From Rivularia sp. MS3 (GTDB taxonomy: Bacteria; Cyanobacteriota; Cyanobacteriia; Cyanobacteriales; Nostocaceae), in the NCBI GenBank assembly GCA_019192545.1, contig JAHCMI010000011.1, positions 87,343 to 151,342 on the forward strand: a stretch of DNA of 64,000 nucleotides, written 5' to 3'. Below the pieces are notes generated by a model, which worked only from the letters and a program-made list of their open reading frames with translations, did no database searches and was not told the origin of the DNA. The stretch's first letter is position 1. Every line of letters begins with the position of its first letter. Shown one piece after another: positions 1-7,683 of this stretch. The position numbers and the translations under genes are program-made.

Positions 1-1
1 A

Positions 2-70
2 GAACGTGCTGTTGCAGAAGCAAAAAAAGAAGGTGCTGAATGGAGCAAAGTAAGTCAAGGAGGAAAGTAA
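2..70 (+). CDS. C-terminal end of an unidentified protein (partial)
   Basis: The frame starting at base 2 is open to a TAA at 68-70. It encodes only the last 22 residues (ERAVAEAKKEG...VSQGGK), an Ala/Lys/Glu-rich, helix-like tail. The rest lies outside the window, so no function can be assigned. It precedes the ribbon-helix-helix-like gene by about 150 bases of inverted repeats, so the two are probably separate transcription units. Confidence 0.5.
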   Translation, partial: ERAVAEAKKEGAEWSKVSQGGK

Positions 71-121
71 GTAATGCCTCAAATGAATGTTTTTATTAAT
101 TCTTTCTTATTTCTGTATATA

Positions 122-154
122 TTGTATTGATTATATGTCGTTAAGTCAATACAA
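122..154. promoter_or_regulatory. Inverted repeat, probable operator of the next gene
   Basis: TTGTATTGA (122-130) and TCAATACAA (146-154) form a perfect 9-bp inverted repeat with a 15-bp centre. The same 9-mer recurs at 587-595, just beyond the gene. It sits upstream of a small RHH-like gene, where autoregulatory operators of such proteins usually lie. Binding is inference. Confidence 0.45.
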
Positions 155-166
155 AAATCAATGCAG

Positions 167-178
167 TTGTAAATACAA
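167..178. promoter_or_regulatory. Short palindrome upstream of the RHH-like gene
   Basis: TTGTA (167-171) and TACAA (174-178) form a palindrome around AA. It shares the TTGTA half-site of the larger repeat at 122-154 and may be a second binding site of the same repressor. Confidence 0.35.
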
Positions 179-220
179 TTCAAATGTAGTTAAGTTAGAC
201 ATATAGAATAATTGAAGGAT

Positions 221-484
221 ATGCCTAAAAGAACATTTATATCGGTTGAAACAACACAGGAAATAAAAGAAGCTTTGAAGCGTAAAGCTAACATGGAGGG
301 AAAAACCGTTACCGATGTTATTTCAAGCATGGTCAACGAATATCTAAATTCACCAGAAAAGGAAACTCAAGCGACTAATGTAATTAGCTTAGAGCAAAAA
401 GTTCAAGAAATGCAGCAAACTCTTGAGAAGCATACCCAAATTCTTAATCAGTACCAGCAATGCTTGGGGGAATTATCAGCCTGA
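221..484 (+). CDS. Small ribbon-helix-helix-like protein (87 aa)
   Basis: A short charged protein. The N-terminal part (KRTFISVETTQEIKEALKRK, then a helix ending in NEYL) has the strand-helix-helix look of RHH/CopG-type DNA-binding proteins such as antitoxins and partition regulators. The C-terminal third is a coiled-coil-like stretch (LEQKVQEMQQTLEKH). I chose ATG at 221; a TTG at 212 is in frame (90 aa) and neither has a well-spaced Shine-Dalgarno. Inverted repeats upstream (122-154, 167-178) and downstream (588-604) share the half-site TTGTATTGA, which suggests autoregulation. No toxin gene is evident next to it. The family call is by pattern only. Confidence 0.55.
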   Translation: MPKRTFISVETTQEIKEALKRKANMEGKTVTDVISSMVNEYLNSPEKETQATNVISLEQKVQEMQQTLEKHTQILNQYQQCLGELSA

Positions 485-570
485 GAGAAGAAAACGAAGC
501 TCTCAGGCGAACTCATCAAAAATTATTAAAGCTTCTTAAGGAAAAGCCCGCTGATGATTCAGTGGGTTAA
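460..570 (+). CDS. 36-aa overlapping ORF, or frameshifted tail of the RHH-like gene
   Basis: This ORF overlaps the 3' end of the RHH-like gene by 25 bases in the -1 frame. It encodes MLGGIISLREENEALRRTH and then a Leu/Lys-rich helix ending PADDSVG. The composition continues the coiled-coil character of the upstream protein. One extra G in the GGGGG run (466-470) would fuse the two into a single protein of about 120 aa. It is therefore either a recent frameshift, a slippage product or a tiny coupled gene. Confidence 0.35.
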   Translation: MLGGIISLREENEALRRTHQKLLKLLKEKPADDSVG

Positions 571-587
571 ATTTTTTCAGTTAGTTT

Positions 588-604
588 TGTATTGATTGAA
601 TACA
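588..604. promoter_or_regulatory. Inverted repeat sharing the operator half-site
   Basis: TGTATT (588-593) and AATACA (599-604) flank GATTG. The 9-mer TTGTATTGA (587-595) is identical to the left arm at 122-130, so it is probably bound by the same protein. Confidence 0.3.
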
Positions 605-804
605 TACGATAGATACAAGCAAACACCAGTATCTCTATTCTCTTACTACTTTTGACACCCAATGGGCTTGCTCAGGATATAATCGCCAAATATCCATACA
701 TTTCATCAGCTGCATCTAGGTAATAAGCAGTTTGCAATTAGAGAACTTTTAAAATTTGCTTTATCTTCTGTTTCAGCTAACCACCAAGCAATACTAGGGA
801 GATA

Positions 805-1095
805 CTAATTGCGATCGCGAAGCGCTGCTACAAAAAACGCTAAGAATATTTTGTATTTGTGAGATATTTCATCAGTGAGTTGAGCAGTCGTTTTTTTATC
901 GTCACCAACCGGACTTCTTTCACGGGTTACTAAGTAAATAGCATTGAGTAACTGGTCTGTTGCTAAATCTCCAGCATCGCTTCTGTCTCGACGTTGGATA
1001 AATTCGGTGATTACAGTTTCCGCTTCAGCCATTACGTTATTACCCAAGTAAGCTTGAACATTTTTTTTCAAAGCTGTTGCGTCGGGATTTTCCAT
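805..1095 (-). CDS. Conserved-looking small hypothetical protein (96 aa)
   Basis: I do not recognise the family. The protein begins MENPDATALKKNVQAYLGN and is mostly helical and charged (EAETVITEFIQRRDRSDAGD). The last codons run into a HIP1-containing stretch (GCGATCGC) that may have altered the C-terminus. I prefer ATG at 1095 over an in-frame TTG at 1107. It is divergent from the adaptor-CHAT-NACHT gene starting at 1152, with only 56 bases between starts, so the two share a promoter region. It could be an accessory of that conflict system, but only position supports this. Confidence 0.5.
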   Translation of the reverse strand: MENPDATALKKNVQAYLGNNVMAEAETVITEFIQRRDRSDAGDLATDQLLNAIYLVTRERSPVGDDKKTTAQLTDEISHKYKIFLAFFVAALRDRN

Positions 1096-1462
1096 TGTCA
1101 ATCGCAAGCAACGTCGTAATTGTCTAAAATAAGACTAAAAAAATCCGATAAATGCCAAACCCTAGCAAACCCAACGACATTATTCAACGTATCCTCAACA
1201 GAACTCAAGCCGATGATGATGTAGAAGCTTTGCGTCAATAGTTAAATAATGGGGGCATTCAAAATATTCAAGCTCAAAACCTGCAAGTTGCTAAGTACAA
1301 CATCAATATCGGAAAGGGAGACAACATTCATATTGTGATAAAACCTACCAGGGAATTGATGCAGAAGCAATTAGAGAAGTAGCTCGTGCAGTAATTAATG
1401 GTTCTAACGCTACACAAATCCGCGAAGTTGTTCGTTCTATACTCAAAGAGGAGTTTCCCAAA

Positions 1463-2068
1463 TTGTTTCAAGCAGAAAATTCTCAAAGTCTTTCGCGAAA
1501 AACCATTTTAGTATTAGCTTCAAGCCCTACAAATGAAGCGAGATTGAGACTAGATAAGGAATTGCGGGAAATAGATGAAGGTTTGCGAAGGTCACAGCAT
1601 AGAGAGAAATTTAGTTTACAGCCAAAATTCGCTGTTCGTCCCGATGATTTACGTCGTGCTTTGTTAGATTTTAACCCCCCAATTGTTCACTTTTGCGGTC
1701 ATGGTTCGGGTGAGAATGGCTTAATTTTAGAAAATGATGCTGGATTAGTGCAACTTGTCCCCACTCAAGCTTTAGCAAACTTATTTAAACGATTTGCAAC
1801 GCGAGGACTTGAATGTGTAGTTCTCAACGCTTGTTATTCGGAAGTTCAAGCCAGCGCGATCGCCGAACATATTGATTATGTAGTCGGAATGAATAGCGCT
1901 ATTGGAGATGATGCAGCGATTAAATTTGCAGTTGGTTTTTATGATGAATTAGGTGCTGGTTGGTCGTTTGAAGATGCTTATAATGGTGGCTGTGATGCTA
2001 TTGCATTACAAGGAATCCCAGAAGAAAATACCCCAGTATTCAAAAATCTAAAAAAAAAGTTCAATTAA
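1463..2068 (+). CDS. CHAT-domain (caspase-like) fragment
   Basis: A 201-aa ORF with a TTG start, the only start codon in its open frame. From residue 14 it has the CHAT fold pattern: KTILVLASSPTNEARLRLDK, then His80 in VHFCGHGSGENG and Cys124 in VVLNACYSE, the expected catalytic His-Cys pair. CHAT proteases cleave proteins in cell-suicide and signalling pathways. The coding pattern continues upstream of 1463 to about 1335 without a start codon, so this is the middle of a longer gene. It stops at 2066-2068 just after an A9 run. Confidence 0.7.
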   Translation: MFQAENSQSLSRKTILVLASSPTNEARLRLDKELREIDEGLRRSQHREKFSLQPKFAVRPDDLRRALLDFNPPIVHFCGHGSGENGLILENDAGLVQLVPTQALANLFKRFATRGLECVVLNACYSEVQASAIAEHIDYVVGMNSAIGDDAAIKFAVGFYDELGAGWSFEDAYNGGCDAIALQGIPEENTPVFKNLKKKFN

Positions 2069-2091
2069 CGGCAATAAATCCGGTTGATGAC

Positions 2092-4236
2092 TTGGTGCAA
2101 CAAGTGCGTTCCCGTCTCCACAACAGTATCCAAAGCTTACACAGCACAATGCCATTATGGGGAATCGATAATTGGGTACCTTTAGGAGATTTGTTTGTAG
2201 ATGTAAATATTTTAGAAAAAACTAGCAGTAGCCGTAGGGCAGAATTAGATAACTTGTGGCAGGATTTTACCAAAGGTGAATCCAGCTACCGCAGTTTGGA
2301 TCGGATTGGTTTGGGTAATCAACAGAAGCGCGTTTCCGGGTTGAGTGTGCTGGAGCGAGATAAAGATAAAAACTTGATGGTAGTAGGTAAACCGGGTTCG
2401 GGGAAAACCACATATCTACAAAAAATTGTTACCGAATGCAATAATGGAAAATTACAAGTGCAGAGAATACCCGTGTTGATAAAGCTGCGGGAATTTGTAG
2501 ATGATGGACGTAAGTATGACTACAACTTGGAGCAATTTTTGGGACAACTTTGGCGGTTGAGTCATGCAGACATGGAATTGGTACTAAACCAGGGTAAAGC
2601 TTTGGTGTTGTTGGATGGCTTGGATGAGGTGACGGGGGAAGCAGGAAAGCAAATTACCAAAGAAATCAAGCGGTTTGAGCGTGTTTATCCCCAAGTGCTG
2701 ATGATGGTGACTTGTCGGACGCAAAGCCAGGAATCACGGTTTGAGCGTTTTGATTATGTAGAGGTAGCGGATTTTAACTCCGAGCAGGTGCGGGCTTTTG
2801 CAGAGCATTGGTTTAGGACAGTCTGCGGGGATGCAAGGGAGAAACAAGCACGAGAATTTTTGGAGCAGTTGTTTCGGGAAGAAAATAAACCGATTCGGGA
2901 ATTGGCGATTACACCGATATTGCTGAGTTTGACTTGTGCGGTATTCCAGCAAACAGGGAAATTTTACTCCAAGCGTTCCAAGCTATATGAGGAAGGGTTG
3001 GAATTATTGTTGGAGCAGTGGGATAAATCGCGGGAAGTGGAGCGGGATGAGGTTTATCGGGATTTGTCGGTGGAGCGAAAGTTGGAGTTGTTGAGTTATG
3101 TTGCGGTGAAAAAGTTCGAGCAAAAGCAGTATGTGTTGTTCGAGCAAGAGGAATTGGAGGGGTATATTGGGGAGTTTTTAGGGATTGAGCGATGGAAAAG
3201 TCAAAGGGTTTTGCGGGCAATAGCGTCTCAGCATGGGTTATTGATTGAGCGTTCATATAGGGTTTGGTCGTTTTCGCATTTGACTTTTCAAGAGTATTTG
3301 GTGGCTAAGTGGTTTTGTGATAAACAAGATTGGGAAAGATTAGTGATTAGAAGTACCCAAAAATCATGGAGAGAAACATTTAAACTTGTATTTTCGTTAC
3401 TTAAAAACGCAGATTATTTATCTATAAGAATGAAGTTATGGATTGATGAGTTAATCATGATAGATGAAGAAATAAATATGTTTTTGAAATGGGTTGAACA
3501 AAAAAGTAAATCAGTGATAAATAATGATAAAAAATATAAATTAGTAGCGATAAAAGCTATTTTGATAGCATTTATTCATGATTTAGAGGAAGACGCAAGT
3601 AAACACTTACTTACAAGTCTGGATTCAAATCTTAATTCTGAATACCAATTACTATATGACTTAGTTTACGGATTTTTTTCTCGTCCTAATGATTCCACCT
3701 ATGAATTTATAATTTTTTTAATAGTAAATCATTTTACAAATGGTTACTTCAACTCTCATCTTTCAAAGGCTATTCTAACTAACAAGGATTGGCAACCAAA
3801 TGATAAAATTGGATTCACAATGTATGCTGGTTCGTGTTTTTCTAGTGGTTACTTAGGAGCAATTTGTTCAAATTCCTACTTCAATAAATATATTTTTAAT
3901 ATATTACCACCATTTGAATATTATGTCGCAAAAGATGACCCTGGAGCTAGCTTAAGTTGGGGTTATCTTGATGATTGGTGGGCAGTTAACGACGATGATT
4001 GGAAGCGGCAAATGGCTTTTATATTGAAAGAAAACCGTTGTCTTGGCAATACTTGGAAGCCAAAGAAAAAACAGAATAATTTGCTACAGAAATACTATTA
4101 TAGTAATAAGTTATTAATAGATTGTCTGAATAGCTGCTGTGAAGTTAATGAAAAAGTACGCAAGACAATTGAAGAAACTCTATTCTTGCCCATTACAAAA
4201 ATCGCAAAACGCAAACGCGAAAAACACACTGAGTAA
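2092..4236 (+). CDS. NACHT-type STAND NTPase with C-terminal helical sensor region
   Basis: A 714-aa ORF starting at TTG, with coding pattern extending back to the A9 run at 2050-2058. Walker A GKPGSGKTT is at residues 99-107 and Walker B LVLLDGLDEV at 171-180, followed by a sensor-like arginine segment (MMVTCRTQS). At about residues 386-405, FSHLTFQEYLVAKWF is the helix typical of NACHT proteins just before their sensor domain. The final 300 residues have an AT-rich codon bias and no repeat I recognise; this is probably the target-recognition part. STAND NTPases oligomerise on ligand binding and activate an attached effector, here the upstream CHAT. Used alone it would lack the effector. Confidence 0.75.
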   Translation: MVQQVRSRLHNSIQSLHSTMPLWGIDNWVPLGDLFVDVNILEKTSSSRRAELDNLWQDFTKGESSYRSLDRIGLGNQQKRVSGLSVLERDKDKNLMVVGKPGSGKTTYLQKIVTECNNGKLQVQRIPVLIKLREFVDDGRKYDYNLEQFLGQLWRLSHADMELVLNQGKALVLLDGLDEVTGEAGKQITKEIKRFERVYPQVLMMVTCRTQSQESRFERFDYVEVADFNSEQVRAFAEHWFRTVCGDAREKQAREFLEQLFREENKPIRELAITPILLSLTCAVFQQTGKFYSKRSKLYEEGLELLLEQWDKSREVERDEVYRDLSVERKLELLSYVAVKKFEQKQYVLFEQEELEGYIGEFLGIERWKSQRVLRAIASQHGLLIERSYRVWSFSHLTFQEYLVAKWFCDKQDWERLVIRSTQKSWRETFKLVFSLLKNADYLSIRMKLWIDELIMIDEEINMFLKWVEQKSKSVINNDKKYKLVAIKAILIAFIHDLEEDASKHLLTSLDSNLNSEYQLLYDLVYGFFSRPNDSTYEFIIFLIVNHFTNGYFNSHLSKAILTNKDWQPNDKIGFTMYAGSCFSSGYLGAICSNSYFNKYIFNILPPFEYYVAKDDPGASLSWGYLDDWWAVNDDDWKRQMAFILKENRCLGNTWKPKKKQNNLLQKYYYSNKLLIDCLNSCCEVNEKVRKTIEETLFLPITKIAKRKREKHTE

Positions 4237-4391
4237 TTAATATCCATATATCATTAGATGAATATTCTAAAGATGAATATAGCATTAACCCATTTTTAGC
4301 ATTTGGTAAAGGAAACGATTTAGATAAACGCCGTACAATAGTTAGCGCCACATCTATCGCATCAGTCAATACACAAGATACATCGAAGTAG
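4235..4391 (+). pseudogene. Unidentified coding-like remnant
   Basis: A frame open from 4235 to TAG at 4389-4391 reads VINIHISLDEYSKDEYSINP, then FLAFGKGNDLDKRRT and a short tail. It has no start codon and follows immediately in another frame after the NACHT ORF. It looks like a C-terminal fragment of some gene, but I cannot name the family. Confidence 0.25.
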
Positions 4392-4662
4392 AATGAGCGA
4401 ATGGCTGTCAGCTTATAATTGCCAGTTATTGTTTCAGCCTTTTAGTTTACCCAAACTAAAAGCTTTTATTTGACTGATAGTAATACAGCTTACTTAAAAA
4501 AAATGGCAATCATAAATACAGTAATGTTTTTAAAATAATTATTATTTAAATCTATATATTCACAAAACATATATGTATGTTTTATATCGCAATATTTTAA
4601 GCAAGAAGTTTTAATATTTATCTTGCTATTGCAGTAAGAATATATTTTAACTACTTATTAAA

Positions 4663-5997
4663 ATGACAGCTACTCAGAAAATTTGCTTTGGTTTTTTGGC
4701 TGTTATTGCTGTAGGAACTATTCTACTAATAATGCCCTTTTCTACAGCTTCTGGTACCTGGAATAACCCAATTGTTGCTTTATTTACATCGGCTTCAGCA
4801 GTTTGTGTTGTTGGATTAACTGTAGTTGATACCGGAAGTTATTATTCTTTCTGGGGTCAGTTAATCATACTATTACTTATACAAATTGGCGGTTTGGGAT
4901 ACATGACGTTTACAACCTTCTTAATCATGTTGACCGGACGTAGATTTGATTTAAGGCATAAAATGGCTATTCAACAAGCTTTAGATAGGCGAGAAATTGA
5001 AGGTAGTGGTAATATTATTCGCTCTATTATAGGAGTCACGTTATTTTTTGAAATTACGGGAATCTTTTTATTGCTATTAGTATTTATTCCAGATTTCGGA
5101 TGGGATAGAGGAATGTGGCTGGCTATTTTTCATAGTGTTAGCGCTTGGAATAATGCAGGTTTTAGTTTATTCTCAAACAGTTTAGTTGACTACCAGTCAT
5201 CGGTATTGTTGGTATTTGCAATTTCATCTTTAACTATTTTTGGTGGCATTGGTTATCAGGTTATATTAGAAATGTTTTTCTGGTTGCGCGACCGTTTACG
5301 TAGAAAACCGAGAAATATAGTATTATCTCTTGACTATAAAGTTGCAGTTAGTACAAGCATTTTTCTGCTACTGTCTGGAACTGTTAGTTTCTTTTTTATA
5401 GAAATCAAAAATCCACAAACTCTAGGTAATTTGAGTTTTCCTACCCAAGTATTAGCATCGTGGTTTCATTCAACGATGACCCGTTGTGCTGGCTTTAATA
5501 GCATTGATATAGGTCAAATGACTACTGCTGGTTTATTTGCCACAATGTTTTTTATGTTTATTGGCGCAAGTCCTGGAGGTACAGGAGGTGGTATGAAGAC
5601 TACAACAATTAGAGTATTAACCAGTGCAACTAAATCTATTCTTCAAGGTAAAGAAGAAGTTTTGTTATATGAACGTCGTATTGCTGTATCTTTAATCCTG
5701 AAAGCAATTGGTGTCGCAGTTGGTTCGATTACAACTGTAGTTATTGGTATCGTTTTAATTTCTCTAGTTGAGCCTGAATTAAACTTTATTCAGCTTCAAT
5801 TTGAAGTTGTTGCAGCTTATTCTAGTGGGGGTATTTCAACTGGTATCACAAGCGGTCTTTCTACAGTTGCAAAGCTGATTTTGATTGTATTGATGTATTT
5901 TGGGCGAGTTGGGGTTTTACTTATAATGTCGGCTATACTCGGCGACCCTAAGCCCAGTAAAATGCATTATCCAGAGGAAGATTTATTGGTTGGTTAG
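4663..5997 (+). CDS. ktrB: Potassium transporter, KtrB/TrkH family membrane subunit
   Basis: The 444-aa protein has the four-fold membrane-pore-membrane pattern of the SKT superfamily. The pore loops and selectivity-filter glycines are visible: SAVCVVGLTVVD (about 47-58), WNNAGFSLF, TRCAGFNSID, and SSGGISTGI near the C-terminus. IGGLGYMTF follows the first pore. The length matches KtrB (about 440-460 aa), which imports K+ coupled to Na+ in the plasma membrane. The regulatory subunit KtrA is not adjacent, so it must be encoded elsewhere. The ATG has no obvious strong Shine-Dalgarno. About 270 bases of AT-rich DNA upstream hold no gene. K+ uptake of this type serves osmotic and salt adaptation. 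Confidence 0.9.
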   Translation: MTATQKICFGFLAVIAVGTILLIMPFSTASGTWNNPIVALFTSASAVCVVGLTVVDTGSYYSFWGQLIILLLIQIGGLGYMTFTTFLIMLTGRRFDLRHKMAIQQALDRREIEGSGNIIRSIIGVTLFFEITGIFLLLLVFIPDFGWDRGMWLAIFHSVSAWNNAGFSLFSNSLVDYQSSVLLVFAISSLTIFGGIGYQVILEMFFWLRDRLRRKPRNIVLSLDYKVAVSTSIFLLLSGTVSFFFIEIKNPQTLGNLSFPTQVLASWFHSTMTRCAGFNSIDIGQMTTAGLFATMFFMFIGASPGGTGGGMKTTTIRVLTSATKSILQGKEEVLLYERRIAVSLILKAIGVAVGSITTVVIGIVLISLVEPELNFIQLQFEVVAAYSSGGISTGITSGLSTVAKLILIVLMYFGRVGVLLIMSAILGDPKPSKMHYPEEDLLVG

Positions 5998-6083
5998 GTA
6001 AACCTATAATCGTCTTACCAATTAAAGCGACCTGATTATGTTTACGTATAGTGTACAAGCACTTATTTTTGTTAATATCCCAC

Positions 6084-6275
6084 CTATATTTTGATTGTTC
6101 CGTCTTCCATTGAAATATTTTGCTCACCCTCACCGTGTTTCCGATGAGTGCTAGGGGAAATTGAGAGTAATACACTTCCCCCTAGCACCTGCTGATTATT
6201 AGCTAAGAGTGTATTTGAATCATTTGATAAAAACGAATTATATTTCTGGTAATCGATACTTAGTTTATGTCTAAT
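6084..6275 (-). pseudogene. Remnant of the palindrome-repeat protein found at the right edge
   Basis: The minus-strand frame from 6275 to the TAG at 6084-6086 is open but has no start. It contains NDSNTLLANNQQVLGG and SPSTHRKHGEGEQNIS. This aligns with SNDVQVLGEN...SPSTYRKRGEGSGNIS at the repeat/unique-domain junction of the gene at 62714-64000, and the DNA palindrome of that gene is also present. The unique C-terminal domain is lost after ISMEDGTIKI. I read it as a decayed paralogue cut off on both sides. Confidence 0.6.
6148..6188. repeat. Isolated copy of the GTGCTAGGGGAA palindrome
   Basis: GTGCTAGGGGAA (6148-6159) is followed by a loop and TTCCCCCTAGCAC ending at 6188. It equals the unit amplified at 62964-64000, with one extra C in the right arm. 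Flanking bases (CCTCACC before, GTATTTGAA after) are also shared with that locus. Confidence 0.7.
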
Positions 6276-6337
6276 TTATGCAGAAAGTGAAAGAAGAGGG
6301 ATATGATACCTGAGATTATTTCTCTTCACAGTAGATT

Positions 6338-6664
6338 TCAAAGTCTTTGCACTAAATGCCGCAATTTTTGTTCTCTATCTTTACTCAATATGGTTTCTAA
6401 CCAAGCCTTGATAATATGCGGAGCAGTCATTAAAGCATCGAGATATAAACGCCATTTATTCCAAGAAGTTATTGCTCTGGTTAAAGGGAAAACGTGCCAA
6501 AAACGATTAATCGAACATACAACTCCATCACCATTACAAGTTACTTTATGCCACCATCCAGCGGGAATAAACAGAATATCGCCTTGCTTGATAATTACTT
6601 CGTAACGATGGGAAAGTGCCTGGCATTGTTGACAGACTAACTTGCAAATCTTGTTCGGGTACAT
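6338..6664 (-). pseudogene. C-terminal fragment of a cupin-like/JmjC-type oxygenase
   Basis: The 108-residue reading frame contains IKQGDILFIPAGWWHKV and CSINRFWHVF, the second metal-binding strand pair of cupin_8/JmjC-like hydroxylases. The first HxD motif and the N-terminal two thirds of a normal protein (about 250-300 aa) are absent. The coding pattern is lost near 6665-6710, where a truncated hemerythrin gene begins on the opposite strand. Two broken ends meet here, which suggests a deletion or inversion that removed the 5' parts of both genes. Probably not functional. Confidence 0.55.
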
Positions 6665-6710
6665 CGTAGCGCATATTCGTGGTCAGCAACTTTAGTACCA
6701 CCTTCATATT

Positions 6711-7109
6711 ACAGAACTTTTGCAAAGCGACAATCCGCAGAAAATTCAAGAATACTTTGGTCAAATTTACAAAGATTTGACCGCTCATGCAGAAGCTGAA
6801 GAGGAAGTAGTATATCCAAGAATACGTGCTTTCTACAGTGAAAGCGATACTCAAGAATTATATTCAGAACAAGCTGAAATGAAAGTGCAATTAGACGAAA
6901 TCAAGTCTACTAATCCCTCTTCACCTCAATTCAAAGACAAAATCAAGCAGTAAATGGATGCAGTAGGCGACCATATGCGTCAAGAAGAAAGTACAATGTT
7001 TGCTGCAATTCGTAATAATCTAAGCAGCCAAGAAAGCGAGCAATTAGCTACTCAGTTTAAATCTGCTAAAACTCGCATTCAACAAAAGATGGGTGTAGTC
7101 AGTCAATAA
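6711..7109 (+). pseudogene. Hemerythrin HHE-domain protein, 5'-truncated, internal stop
   Basis: The frame reads ELLQSDNPQKIQEYFGQIY, then LTAHAEAEEEVVYPRIRAF, a TAA at 6951-6953, and continues in frame with MDAVGDHMRQEESTMFAAIR to the stop at 7107-7109. HAEAEEEVVYP and HMRQEESTMF are the second and third helices of the hemerythrin fold, which carry iron-ligand His/Glu residues. The first helix with its His is missing at the 5' junction. Hemerythrin-like proteins bind a di-iron centre and sense or store oxygen or iron. The truncation and the stop make this a pseudogene unless the halves are translated separately. Confidence 0.7.
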
Positions 7110-7123
7110 TTATAGGTTTTTAG

Positions 7124-7148
7124 GGCTACTCAATTAAATGTAGTAGCC
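7124..7148. terminator. Hairpin after the hemerythrin remnant
   Basis: GGCTACT (7124-7130) pairs with AGTAGCC (7142-7148) around an AT-rich loop. There is no strong U-tract after it, so its terminator role is tentative. Confidence 0.4.
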
Positions 7149-7166
7149 TTAAGCCATGTAAATAAG

Positions 7167-7191
7167 CCTCTTCCTAAATTTCAGGAAGAGG
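7167..7191. terminator. Probable bidirectional terminator hairpin
   Basis: CCTCTTCCT (7167-7175) and AGGAAGAGG (7183-7191) form a perfect 9-bp stem. It lies between the convergent hemerythrin remnant and the zinc-ribbon protein gene. Confidence 0.55.
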
Positions 7192-7203
7192 TTAATAATA
7201 AAA

Positions 7204-7506
7204 TTAACATTGATTGATATTAGGCATTTCTTGCCAACATCTTCGACAAAATAAATACATTTCTTTTTCACGAATGCAATTGAGTAATGTATCCCCACAA
7301 CAAGGACAACACTGATTGCTGAATGTTTCTTGACCTAAGATTCCTCTATCTTGTAGAGTTTTAGACTTATTTATATGATTACTACGATTCAAAGTAGAAT
7401 TATCTTTTTCATTATCATTATTTACTTCTAACTTTTCTAACTTCTGCTGTTTTTTAGATTGAAGATAATTTATCTCTGGCTCTTCTTGTGTTTGTGAATA
7501 AAACAT
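7204..7506 (-). CDS. Small zinc-ribbon hypothetical protein (100 aa)
   Basis: The N-terminal 60 residues are polar and probably disordered (Gln/Glu/Asn-rich). The last 35 hold a four-cysteine motif: CCPCCGDTLLNCIREKE, then LFCRRCWQEMPN, consistent with one zinc ribbon (CxxC...CxxC). Such small zinc-ribbon proteins are common in heterocystous cyanobacteria and are uncharacterised. It stands alone on the minus strand, ending against a hairpin at 7167-7191. Its upstream side (7507-7683) is AT-rich and empty. A role in nucleic-acid or protein binding is conjecture. Confidence 0.65.
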   Translation of the reverse strand: MFYSQTQEEPEINYLQSKKQQKLEKLEVNNDNEKDNSTLNRSNHINKSKTLQDRGILGQETFSNQCCPCCGDTLLNCIREKEMYLFCRRCWQEMPNINQC

Positions 7507-7683
7507 TTGCTTGTACTTCTAACTGAATATTTTCTATTGTTAAAATTTGATAAATATGATTTTTATTAGTATATTTTAGTAATTATTTAGTATTTTAAAT
7601 AAATCTCTAATCACTATTAATTTATATTTATTTAATAATTATACATAACAAGTTCTAAAACAGGCATCCTACTAACGAATTAT

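Larger units (their letters stand above)
1152..4236 (+). pseudogene. Broken adaptor-CHAT protease-NACHT NTPase conflict-system gene
   Basis: Three adjacent frames read as one ancestral protein. The first starts with ATG at 1152 (MPNPSKPNDIIQRILNRTQ), a short helical domain like the effector-associated adaptors of cyanobacterial conflict proteins, followed by a low-complexity linker (IQAQNLQVAKYNINIGKGD). It then passes into a CHAT caspase-like domain and a NACHT NTPase. Three lesions separate the parts: TAG at 1239-1241, a missing base near 1335 (restoring it gives IHIGDKTYQGIDAEAIREV), and an A9 run at 2050-2058 where the CHAT frame ends and the NACHT frame opens. In known systems of this design, an adaptor and NTPase sense infection and unleash a protease for abortive immunity. 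Here the full-length product cannot be made without recoding, so I call it a pseudogene. The domains themselves look intact. Confidence 0.75.

Noticed and set aside
672..740. Minus-strand fragment reading TAYYLDAADEMYGYLAIIS
   Set aside because: It is only about 20 codons with stops on both sides; possibly a gene remnant but too short to support.
2909..3256. Minus-strand 115-aa ORF
   Set aside because: It lies inside the NACHT gene and has Pro/Thr/His-rich composition typical of an antisense shadow.
6303..6605. Plus-strand 100-aa ORF
   Set aside because: It is antisense to the cupin-like fragment, whose minus-strand reading contains the recognisable IPAGWWHKV motif.
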